This document shows positions 57,182-64,000 of a DNA stretch of 64,000 nucleotides, one piece after another. Each line of letters begins with the position of its first letter. The first letter of the stretch is position 1. The notes under the pieces were generated by a model. That model did not search any database, had not been told where the DNA came from, and was given only the letters and a program-made list of their open reading frames with translations. The position numbers were made by a program, and so were the translations under genes. The stretch spans positions 38,626 through 102,625 of the forward strand of contig CAYLRN010000009.1 of assembly GCA_964386385.1 (NCBI GenBank), written 5' to 3'. This stretch comes from RUG572 sp964386385. Lineage in GTDB: Bacteria; Verrucomicrobiota; Kiritimatiellia; RFP12; UBA1067.

Positions 57182-59467
57182 TCACTCCGTTGCGGCGTCC
57201 GGGTAGCGCTTCTTCAGCTCGTCCAGCAGCTTCGCCGCCTCTTCCGCCTTGCCCTGCTCCTTCATTATCGCCGCCGCGCGGGCGAGAGACCTGGGCACTA
57301 TCTCGCCGTCGTCGAACAGAGTGCCCACGAGAAGGTGGTAGCCCAGCGCCGCCGCGGCGTCGCCGCGCTCCTCCTCGTTCCGCGCCAGGGCGGCGTACGC
57401 CCGGACGCGGAAAGGCAGGCGCTCCTGCGCCTTCGAGCGCTCCACGGCGTCGGCGAGATGCGCCTTCGCCTCGTCGAAAAGGCCCTTGCCCGTCTCAAGG
57501 CGTCCCAGCGCGAGGGCGGCCTTTATGCCGGCCGCCGTGCGGGCGCCGGTCTTCAGCGCGCGTTCGTAGGCGGCCGCCGCGGCGTCGCCCTCGCCCAGGG
57601 CCTCGTGCGCCTCGCCGGAGAGCTCCGCGCCGATCTGGGTCCATGCCGCGTCGATCTTCCGTTTCTCCACGACCTGCGCCGCGGCCAGGGCGGCAGTCGC
57701 GCCGTTCGTCGTCTCGAGCATCGACTCCGCGACCCACCGAAGCGTGTCCGGCGTCATTCTGTCCGCGGCCTTCGTCTCCAGTAGCCCGGCGAAGACGGCC
57801 GCCGCCTCTGCGGTCTTCCCGCGGCGCTGCAGAACGGAGGCGAGCTCCAGCTTCGCCTCGCGTTCCAGCTCTGCGGTGGGATCCGCCTCCAGCGCGGCGC
57901 GGAAATGCCTCTCCGCCTCCGGGTCGTCGTCCATTCCCTTCGCCGCGACGCCCCACCAGTAGAGGGCTTCCGGCCTGCGGCCGGCGTCGGGGAAGCGCTT
58001 GAAGCGCTCGGAGAGCGACTTCTCCGCGGCGCGGTACTCCTTTCTGCGCATCTCCTCCATTGCGCGGGCGTAGAGGGCCTCCGGCGCGTAGGGCGAATCG
58101 GGGTACTTGGCTAGAAGGGCGGTCCAGTCGGCGCAGGCGCGGTCCGTCCGTCCGCCCCTGACCTCGTCGACGCCCGCCTGGAAGAGGGCCTGCGCGGCGA
58201 GCGGGCTGTCGGGCCAGTGGCGGGCGAGGATGCGGTAGGCGGCCGCCGCCTTCGCCCAGTCCTTCGTCTGCTCGAGAAGCCACGCCAGGCGGTACGTCGC
58301 GTTCGGGGCCTGCGGACTGTCCTTGCGCCCGACGACAAGCCGGGCGTACTCTATCGCAAGCGGGAAGTTCGTCACGGCGATCGCCGCCTCGCAGCCGTAG
58401 CTCCACGCAAGCGCGGCCGACTTCGCCGGAGGCTCCGCGCGGCGTGAAAGTTCGTTCAGGACGCCGCGCGAATCGCCGGTCGCGGCCAGCGTCCCAAGCC
58501 GCTCCGCCCATGCGGCGTCTGCGTGGCGGCCGGACGGATGGGCGGCAAGGAATTCGCGGTACGCCTCCAGCGCCTCGGCGGTGCGGCCGAGGGCCTTGAG
58601 CGACGCCGCGGTCAGATAGTCGGCGTCCTCGTTCCCGCGGCCGCGCAGCCCGGACGCCAGTCGAAGCGCCTCCACGTGCTTTCCGCAGAGGTAGTTCGCC
58701 CAGGCGGCGTACGTCGCCGCCTCATCGGCGTGGGCGCCGCCGGGAAAGCGCGACGACAGGCGCGAGAAGAGCGCGGACGCCTCCGCGTAGCGTCTGTCGC
58801 GGTAGCTCAGCATGGCGGCGAAGAACAGTGCCTCCTCGGCCACCTTCGCGTCGGGCGACTCGGCGAGGTCGAGATACACCAGCAGGGAGTTCCGACGGTC
58901 GGCCGGCCTGTCGGACGACGCAAGCATCGAGGCGGAGCGGAGACGCGCGAAGCGGGCGATTCCGTTCGTGGGGGCGGCCTCGGCCGCGCGGCGGTAGCAG
59001 TCGGCGGCCTCCGCGACGCGCCGCGACCTTTCGTTCACCTCGCCGAGGCGGTAGAGCGCGTTGGCGCGGACGTCCGGCGGCGTCTCCCTGCGGTCGAGTT
59101 CCCGGAGGGCTGCGGACCTTTGCGGCTCGGAGAGCAGTACGGCGCGGCCGAGGCGGGCGTAGTCCGCGTACTTCGAGACGGGGAACTTCCGGACCAGCTC
59201 CTCGTAGGCGGCCAGCGCGTCGGCCGCGCGCGGCTTCGGAAGGCTTCGGTAGATTTCGCCGAGGCGGTAGAGGATTTCGTCCTGCGGGATGCCGTTCGCG
59301 CCGCGGATCGCCTCGTACTCGCGCAGGGCCTCCGATTCAAGGCCGCGCTTCAGCAGCTGGTTGGCAAGCGCCAGGCGGTCTGCCGGCAGGGCGGACGACG
59401 ATTGCGCGGCGACCGGCGCCGCGGCAAGGGCGAAAAGGAAAAGGCACGTATGGATGCGTTTGAACAT
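57182..59467 (-). CDS. Secreted TPR-repeat protein
   Basis: A 761-residue protein. The ATG at 59467 gives a signal peptide (CLFLFALAAAPVAAQ); an upstream ATG at 59485 does not. It is built of tetratricopeptide repeats throughout, for example ALANQLLKRGLESEALREYEAI, DALAAYEELVRKFPVSKYADYA and YCAAEKSLSERFKRFPDAGRR-like units, similar to YbgF/BamD-type proteins. First gene of the coupled operon with the VWA, thioredoxin-like and ribBA genes. A TGATAGAAT extended -10 lies eight bases before the start, so the message may be leaderless. It probably scaffolds an envelope complex. Confidence 0.83.
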   Translation of the reverse strand: MFKRIHTCLFLFALAAAPVAAQSSSALPADRLALANQLLKRGLESEALREYEAIRGANGIPQDEILYRLGEIYRSLPKPRAADALAAYEELVRKFPVSKYADYARLGRAVLLSEPQRSAALRELDRRETPPDVRANALYRLGEVNERSRRVAEAADCYRRAAEAAPTNGIARFARLRSASMLASSDRPADRRNSLLVYLDLAESPDAKVAEEALFFAAMLSYRDRRYAEASALFSRLSSRFPGGAHADEAATYAAWANYLCGKHVEALRLASGLRGRGNEDADYLTAASLKALGRTAEALEAYREFLAAHPSGRHADAAWAERLGTLAATGDSRGVLNELSRRAEPPAKSAALAWSYGCEAAIAVTNFPLAIEYARLVVGRKDSPQAPNATYRLAWLLEQTKDWAKAAAAYRILARHWPDSPLAAQALFQAGVDEVRGGRTDRACADWTALLAKYPDSPYAPEALYARAMEEMRRKEYRAAEKSLSERFKRFPDAGRRPEALYWWGVAAKGMDDDPEAERHFRAALEADPTAELEREAKLELASVLQRRGKTAEAAAVFAGLLETKAADRMTPDTLRWVAESMLETTNGATAALAAAQVVEKRKIDAAWTQIGAELSGEAHEALGEGDAAAAAYERALKTGARTAAGIKAALALGRLETGKGLFDEAKAHLADAVERSKAQERLPFRVRAYAALARNEEERGDAAAALGYHLLVGTLFDDGEIVPRSLARAAAIMKEQGKAEEAAKLLDELKKRYPDAATE

Positions 59468-59475
59468 TTTCAGCC

Positions 59476-59484
59476 ATTCTATCA
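59476..59484 (-). promoter_or_regulatory. Extended -10 of the TPR-VWA operon
   Basis: On the minus strand TGATAGAAT gives TG-n-TAGAAT; the box ends eight bases before the ATG at 59467. No good -35 is seen. It is back to back with the ssrA promoter, whose -35 lies ten bases away on the other strand. Confidence 0.55.
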
Positions 59485-59493
59485 CATTCGGGG

Positions 59494-59522
59494 TTGACTT
59501 GCACGGAAGAATAGGCGATAAT
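59494..59522 (+). promoter_or_regulatory. Promoter of ssrA
   Basis: TTGACT (59494-59499), a 17-base spacer and GATAAT (59517-59522), about 27 bases before the mature tmRNA 5' end. This is a near-consensus promoter, as expected for an abundant stable RNA. Confidence 0.8.
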
Positions 59523-59549
59523 ACGCGCCGTTTCCTCAGGGTAGCAGCT

Positions 59550-59903
59550 GGGGGTGATCCGGTTTCGACGGGGCACGTTGAGGTCCGATCGCGCGTCGAG
59601 GATTCTCGTTGGCCTCGTTAAAAAACGGGAAAAACAGTAATTGCGAACAACGATTACGCTCTCGCGGCCTAAACTTTAGCCGCATGTCGCCCGGCCGACG
59701 CCTGCTGAGCCGCCGCGGCATCATCCAGCAGGACTTGACGGAAAGCGCTCCGCTTGCGCGTTCCGCCCACGTACAACCGAGCGGTTGGTCCGGAACAAGC
59801 CCGCCCGTCGGCATATCCGGAGCGAAAGCAAAGGCAGGCTACACGCGTAGAAGTTTGGCTGATTCTGTTTCGGACGGGGGTTCGACTCCCCCCACCTCCA
59901 CCA
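59550..59903 (+). ncRNA. ssrA: Transfer-messenger RNA (ssrA)
   Basis: Rescues stalled ribosomes by acting as tRNA and mRNA. The 5' end GGGGGTGATCCGGTTTCGACGGG is the conserved tmRNA start; GGGGGTG (59550-59556) pairs with CACCTCC (59893-59899), and the T arm GGGGGTTCGACTCCCCC leads to encoded CCA (59901-59903). The tag reading frame starts at 59643: ANNDYALAA then TAA (59670-59672), ending in the ALAA degron. The 354-base length is normal for a one-piece tmRNA. An AT-rich R-M island begins downstream of its 3' end, a usual integration site. Confidence 0.95.
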
Positions 59904-60319
59904 TCATTTCAGGGTCTCTTGCGCCGTCCAAAACGGCCATGATTTCCGACCCTCGAAAGAGTCCCGTGTTTTGGGCTTTTTCGCTATCCCGCCTTGCCGT
60001 TATAGGGACTCTTCCTCTGGCTCTCTCCGCAGCGAGGATTTCATTCGCACACGACTTGCTGCCGCAACTGCCTCGCAAGGTGGGAATGCGCTCGTGCCGT
60101 AGGCATCGGGTTGCCCGAGTGCGAGGCACGAGCCGCGTAGCGGTCGCAAGAGGCCGCGAAATGCCGCGCGGCGTTTCAGTCAACCTCGACAGACAGAGGG
60201 CAACGGCCGATTTTCCGATGGATTGGATTAAGCATGGGCGATGCATAATAGAATGAATGAAATCACTTCTATAAGTTATCGAGTGTCTATTATATAGAAT
60301 AAAAAATGCATACAAGGAA
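59904..60319. other. Gene-free stretch downstream of ssrA, with a hairpin
   Basis: No gene is seen. A stem at 60090-60098/60125-60133 (GCTCGTGCC and GGCACGAGC, 9 bp perfect) encloses an imperfect inner stem (CATCGGG/CCCGAGTG). An AGTCCC...GGGCTTTTT sequence near 59970-59990 might be a weak ssrA terminator. Base composition falls sharply from GC-rich to AT-rich at about 60240. No integrase or second copy of the tmRNA 3' end is visible in the window. Confidence 0.55.
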
Positions 60320-60349
60320 TTGACTTTCAAGGTCAAGAAGTGATACAAT
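60320..60349 (+). promoter_or_regulatory. Promoter and candidate operator of the HpaII-like R-M operon
   Basis: TTGACT (60320-60325), 18 bases and TACAAT (60344-60349, with upstream TG). A dyad, TTGAC (60320-60324) and GTCAA (60332-60336), covers the -35 box and is a candidate site for the XRE protein encoded just downstream. Confidence 0.6.
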
Positions 60350-60391
60350 GTACAACAGTAAAAAGCAAAAGGACTCGCAACAGGACTTGAA

Positions 60392-60634
60392 ATGGCAACA
60401 AATTACAACAGTCTATGGAAGAAACTGATAGACAAAGGGATGTCAAAGACAGACCTTCGCATCGCGACAGGCATGTCTTCTGGCACACTTGCGCGTCTGT
60501 CAAAGTGCGAACCCGTTGAAACCACAACCCTTGAGAAAATATGTCGTGTGTTGCAATGCAATATAGGCGACATAGTGGATTTTGTGCCGGATGAGACCAT
60601 AGACAAAAGCAGTAAAATGCAGGGTATGACATAG
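60392..60634 (+). CDS. Small XRE-family regulator of the HpaII-like R-M operon
   Basis: An 80-residue Cro/C1-type protein: LWKKLIDKGMSKTDLRIATG, SSGTLARLSKCEPV, TLEKICRVLQCNIGDIVDFV. It aligns without gaps over the first 65 residues with the XRE protein at 20812. AGGA precedes the ATG. It probably controls the R-M genes that start 217 bases on; the intervening stretch holds no gene. Confidence 0.85.
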   Translation: MATNYNSLWKKLIDKGMSKTDLRIATGMSSGTLARLSKCEPVETTTLEKICRVLQCNIGDIVDFVPDETIDKSSKMQGMT

Positions 60635-60851
60635 TAAAAAGCATGAAGAAGCATAACCGATGATAGGCAAATTCGACATCTACGACATAGTGGCATCGTT
60701 GTTGCAATGTGTATGTCTCAAGTGAGACGGCATTGCGTCATCATTCCGGGAAAGTCCCCGACAGAGGATGGACGACGGCAAAAGCCGGGCCGTTTTCAAA
60801 TGAAGTTGAATCGTGGGATTCCTAAACTTGATTTATAGAATAGGAGGCGTC

Positions 60852-62468
60852 ATGAAGGCAAAGGAGAAGGGATTTAATGGTATTTCCGGTAAATCGGCAA
60901 GCCGCATTGTACTTGTCGGAACGTACAAGGGCGACCAGTTGACGAAGTGGCGCGGATGGTACAACTATCCCATTTCGGACGATGACAAGATTGGTGCGGA
61001 CGACGCGGCAAAAATAACGGAGCTTTGGCTTTTCAACGGCAAGAAGGATCAGCGCATCTACAAGGCGGAGTTTGTCGGCATCAAAACGCGCAAGGAACTG
61101 ATTGACGATTTTGGCTATCTGGCCAAGGGCAAGGCGCACGGCGACAAGTATCTTCTCTTCAAGACGGACTTCAAGTATCAGCACAAGGGCGACATTCCCG
61201 ACGACGCAGACCGCGTCATCATCCGCACGGCAGACTTTGCGACCGCGCCTAATGTGCGCAGGCAACTTAAGGCGTATCTCGAATCTTCCGACCGCAAAGA
61301 CCCCGACCTCGCAAAGCGGCTTCCATCCATCCTCACCAAACTCTGTCCTGAACAGTTGCGCGTCTGCGAAGCTGCGATGCAGTTGTCGTTTTGGGATTTG
61401 CCAAGCTTGAAGGAGTTGAAACCAGAGGTACCGTTCCCGCCTCCTGTTGATTCGAAGTTTACATTCATTGATCTCTTCGCTGGCATAGGCGGTTTCAGAA
61501 TCGCTATGCAGAAATGCGGTGGTGAATGCGTGTTCACATCCGAGTTTGATCCTGCAGCCCAAAAGACTTACGAAGCGAATTTTGGCGATGTCCCTTATGG
61601 GGATATAACCAAGCAAGAAACGCACGATAAAATCCCAGCCAAATTTGACATTGTATGTGCTGGCTTCCCTTGTCAAGCTTTCAGCCTCGCGGGGAAAAGG
61701 CTTGGGTTCAAAGACCTTTACAAAGGGATGTCAAGAGGTACGTTGTTTGCTGAGGTTGTAAAGATTTGCGAAAAGCATCGTCCTAAAGCAGTATTTTGCG
61801 AGAATGTAAAAGGGTTGTATATTCACGATAAAGGAAATACCTTTAAAGTCATAAAGAATGAATTTGAGTCTATAGGATATCGCCTCTATTACAAGATTCT
61901 TAACAGTAAGGATTATGGTGTTCCGCAACATAGGGAACGAATCTATATGGTTGCCTTTAGGAATGATTATGCCGAGGGCGATTATGAGTTTCAATTCCCG
62001 GAGCCTATTGGTTGCAATCTGACATTGAATGACATACGTGAGCATAATGTTTCTGCCAAATATTATTTGAGCGAAGTGTATGTTGAAACTTTGCGGCGGC
62101 ATCGTGCTCGACATGAGGCGGCAGGACACGGCTTTGGCTATATCATTCGTGATTGGGACGGGGTCTCTGGTGCTATTGTCTGCGGAGGTATGGGAAGGGA
62201 AACGAATCTTCTCAGAGAAGAGAATGGCACTCCAGTTGGTCTAGTACCCGAGACTCACATTCGCGGGGCGATAAATGCAGAGGGCATAAGAAAAATGACC
62301 CCACGAGAATGGGCTCGCCTTCAAGGATTCCCAGAAGAGTTCAAGTTCGTATTGAGTGACGTCCACCTTTATAAACAATTTGGGAATAGCGTCTCTATCC
62401 CTGTTATAGAAGCAATTTCCAGACAGATTGTTTCTCACATTAAAGAAGTTGAAACAAACATCAAGTAG
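60852..62468 (+). CDS. DNA (cytosine-5-)-methyltransferase with 200-residue N-terminal extension (M.HpaII-like)
   Basis: TAGGAGG precedes the ATG at 60852. Residues 1 to about 200 are an extra domain (RIVLVGTYKGDQLTKWRGWYNYP, KYLLFKTDFKY) I cannot assign. From 203 the m5C methyltransferase follows: motif I FIDLFAGIGGFRIAM, motif IV AGFPCQAFSLAGKR (C274), motif VI CENVKGLY, motif VIII PQHRERIYMVA, motif X QFGNSVSIPVIEA. It lies 12 bases before the HpaII-like nuclease, so CCGG is the expected site. The first 590 bases are visibly more GC-rich than the rest, suggesting the extension was added by recombination. Confidence 0.92.
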   Translation: MKAKEKGFNGISGKSASRIVLVGTYKGDQLTKWRGWYNYPISDDDKIGADDAAKITELWLFNGKKDQRIYKAEFVGIKTRKELIDDFGYLAKGKAHGDKYLLFKTDFKYQHKGDIPDDADRVIIRTADFATAPNVRRQLKAYLESSDRKDPDLAKRLPSILTKLCPEQLRVCEAAMQLSFWDLPSLKELKPEVPFPPPVDSKFTFIDLFAGIGGFRIAMQKCGGECVFTSEFDPAAQKTYEANFGDVPYGDITKQETHDKIPAKFDIVCAGFPCQAFSLAGKRLGFKDLYKGMSRGTLFAEVVKICEKHRPKAVFCENVKGLYIHDKGNTFKVIKNEFESIGYRLYYKILNSKDYGVPQHRERIYMVAFRNDYAEGDYEFQFPEPIGCNLTLNDIREHNVSAKYYLSEVYVETLRRHRARHEAAGHGFGYIIRDWDGVSGAIVCGGMGRETNLLREENGTPVGLVPETHIRGAINAEGIRKMTPREWARLQGFPEEFKFVLSDVHLYKQFGNSVSIPVIEAISRQIVSHIKEVETNIK

Positions 62469-62480
62469 AAAGGAACTGCG

Positions 62481-63629
62481 TTGAAAGACTTTTCTGGAAA
62501 CAAAGGCGAGTGGAGTGAGCCATATGTGGTTCTCAGACTTCTTGCTGATGGAAAACTTTGTCAAGCAGATAAGAATTTACTCCCATCATCCGATGAATTT
62601 TCTCATGTTCTGGAAGTAATTCGTGGAGATACAACAGCGAGAATTCAAAACGGCGGGGTAGTTTTCTTTTCGCACGTAGATAAACTGGGGCAGGCGCACA
62701 CGGTTCAGACGCATCGAGACAACCTCAAAAACCAAGCAAGCCGCCTGTTCAAGGCAATCTGCTCGATAAAAAACGCAGATGGTGCGTTTGAATTGCCAGA
62801 GATAGTTCCCGAATTGAAATTTTATGGCTTTAAGAAGTTGACCAATCCCGCACCAAAGAAAGTAAAAACTACCAAAAGAGATTTGCGCCTCAAGTTAGAT
62901 GGAACAAGGACTGGGTTAGCTACGTTGGGTTTTAGCGTAAAGTCTGAGTTGGGAGCGCCTCCGACGTTACTTAATGCTTCAGAGCCGACTAATATTGTGT
63001 ATCGTGTTAAGGGATTGACGAAAGAACAGGCGCAGAACATCAATAACATATCAGGTTCACGGAAAATAATGGACAGGTGCAGGGCAATTAGACGGTTTGC
63101 ACCATCCATAGAGTATGAAACATATCATAGCGAGATTTTCAAAGACAATTTAGAGGTTGTTGATTCATCTTTGCCAGAGATGCTGGCGGATCTTGTAAAG
63201 GTGCATTATTTTCAACAGATACTTCAGCCGCGACCCGTTAAGCGAAGCGGAACGTTTAGGGAAGCAGACAAATTGAGTTCTGCCGTCGAAATGTTGAGCA
63301 GGACCGATCCTTATGCGTCGAAAAAGAGACGGAACTTTTGTGAAATCAAGATCAAACGTTTTTTGCGAGCGTGTGCGCTAGGGTTGATGCCGTCGGAAGT
63401 CTGGAATGGAATAGACGACGCATCAGGCGGTTATATCATTGTTCTCCCAGACGGGAGGCTTGTTGCACTATACGTTTATAACACCAACTTATTTGAGCAG
63501 TACCTATATGAGACTACAATATTTGAGAGGGCGTCAACGACAAGACACAATTTTATGCGTCTCATGCAAGATGGCAACACCGGAGACTATCTCTTGAAAT
63601 TGAATTTGCAAATAAGGTTTAATAGATGA
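62481..63629 (+). CDS. HpaII-family type II restriction endonuclease
   Basis: A 382-residue protein starting at TTG 62481, with AAAGGAACTGCG before it. FSGNKGEWSEPYVVLRLLADGKL at the start is the R.HpaII hallmark (GNKGEWSE.Y..LKLL.DGK). R.HpaII is about 358 residues and cuts C^CGG. The gene is AT-rich compared with the window. It overlaps the RadC-family gene by four bases. Cleavage specificity is inferred from family resemblance and from the adjacent m5C methylase. Confidence 0.88.
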   Translation: MKDFSGNKGEWSEPYVVLRLLADGKLCQADKNLLPSSDEFSHVLEVIRGDTTARIQNGGVVFFSHVDKLGQAHTVQTHRDNLKNQASRLFKAICSIKNADGAFELPEIVPELKFYGFKKLTNPAPKKVKTTKRDLRLKLDGTRTGLATLGFSVKSELGAPPTLLNASEPTNIVYRVKGLTKEQAQNINNISGSRKIMDRCRAIRRFAPSIEYETYHSEIFKDNLEVVDSSLPEMLADLVKVHYFQQILQPRPVKRSGTFREADKLSSAVEMLSRTDPYASKKRRNFCEIKIKRFLRACALGLMPSEVWNGIDDASGGYIIVLPDGRLVALYVYNTNLFEQYLYETTIFERASTTRHNFMRLMQDGNTGDYLLKLNLQIRFNR

Positions 63630-63970
63630 TGAGCCAAGCAAGAAACATTGTCCACGTCGAATCTGCCCCGCAAGCTGCCGCGATAATTCGGGCGGAGTTG
63701 CCGAAGGAGCAAAAGGAAGAGCGCGTGTTCGTTCTTCCACTTGATACGAACGGCAAGATGCTTGCAAAGCCAATTCTCGTATCTGTCGGGCATCAAGACG
63801 GAACGTGTGCAATCGACGCCGGCGCAATTTTCCGTGAGGCGTTGAAGGCGGGCGCGGAAGAAATTATTGTCGCCCATAACCATCCGTCTGGCAATACAAC
63901 ACCGAGCAAGGCCGACATTGCCGCAACACGCGAGCTGGGAGACCTGATAACGCAAGGGTTTTGTCTGTAA
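63626..63970 (+). CDS. RadC-family (JAB/MPN domain) protein, probably frameshifted at its 3' end
   Basis: 114 residues before the stop. The JAB metal motif is visible: EEIIVAHNHPSGNTTPSKADIAATREL, with both histidines and the Ser; the Asp usual after PSG (PSGD) is Asn here. The N-terminal PQAAAIIRAELPKEQKEERVFVLPLD fits RadC-like proteins. After LITQG the frame ends (GFCL stop), but deleting one G of GGG (63956-63958) gives GFVCKFAPVHDVLS, a plausible continuation running off the window. Either a frameshift mutation or a sequence error. Coupled to the nuclease by ATGA; such genes are common on islands. Confidence 0.78.
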   Translation: MMSQARNIVHVESAPQAAAIIRAELPKEQKEERVFVLPLDTNGKMLAKPILVSVGHQDGTCAIDAGAIFREALKAGAEEIIVAHNHPSGNTTPSKADIAATRELGDLITQGFCL

Positions 63971-64000
63971 ATTCGCACCGGTCCATGATGTCCTTTCAGA

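Noticed and set aside
59609..60256. Open frame running through ssrA into the downstream region
   Set aside because: It reads the structured tmRNA as protein; the tmRNA ends, tag frame and promoter explain the sequence better.
1..64000. CRISPR arrays
   Set aside because: No series of near-identical 25-40-base repeats with unique spacers; the octamer arrays have no spacers and no cas genes are present.

Overview
The window is GC-rich bacterial DNA with standard start and stop codons. The gene content suggests the PVC superphylum, most likely a Kiritimatiellota-type gut or rumen anaerobe: a V-type rather than F-type ATPase, pyruvate phosphate dikinase, a Na+ symporter, many large secreted glycoside hydrolases, a SUMF1-like lipoprotein-style protein, and numerous restriction-modification and AAA/PD-(D/E)XK genes. 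The taxonomic call is inference from gene content; there is no rRNA here to confirm it.

Layout. 1-3.7 kb: end of a toroid-fold protein, a composite repeat, a SUMF1-domain protein and a RelB/PIN toxin-antitoxin pair. 3.7-4.1 kb: a scrap of two fused gene remnants (RhuM and a C5-methyltransferase). 4.2-13.2 kb: bioenergetics, namely V-ATPase subunits D, I and K with a Na+-type rotor site, PPDK, an NSS-family Na+ symporter and a DoxX/aldo-keto fusion. 13.2-17.3 kb: solitary C5-methyltransferase, GH26 mannanase and an acidic protein of unknown function. 17.4-24.6 kb: a defence-like block with an AAA/PD-(D/E)XK protein, an AAA_14/DUF4143 ATPase and an R-M operon (XRE regulator, methyltransferase, DUF3883 nuclease, second methyltransferase). 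24.6-28.7 kb: a two-component system and two glycosyltransferases. 29.2-39.9 kb: polysaccharide breakdown (tagaturonate reductase, SGNH-GH28, NPCBM-GH27, beta-helix protein) with an ABC ATPase and tatA-uvrC between. 40-42 kb: a second, mosaic copy of the AAA/PD-(D/E)XK gene. 42-49 kb: secA, a His-rich lipoprotein and potABC without potD. 49-53 kb: a giant DUF4091-GH106 fusion. 53-59.5 kb: a tightly coupled TPR - VWA - thioredoxin-like - ribBA operon. 59.5-64 kb: ssrA (tmRNA), then an AT-rich island with an XRE regulator, an HpaII-like R-M pair and a RadC-family gene.

How it fits together. The V-ATPase K subunit keeps the Na+-ligand residues, and the NSS symporter two genes downstream would use a Na+ gradient. 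GH26, GH27, GH28, GH106 and tagaturonate reductase fit mannan, galactoside and pectin/rhamnogalacturonan use, although they are dispersed rather than in one locus. Three signals cut across the window. (1) Dispersed intergenic repeats: an octamer array (consensus RCTTAAYC and its complement) and GGTAGGGCG...CGCCCTACC palindromic elements. (2) Several genes with a TGnTANAAT extended -10 only 6-9 nt before the start codon, suggesting leaderless mRNAs. (3) Two R-M loci headed by homologous small XRE regulators, one of them directly downstream of ssrA.
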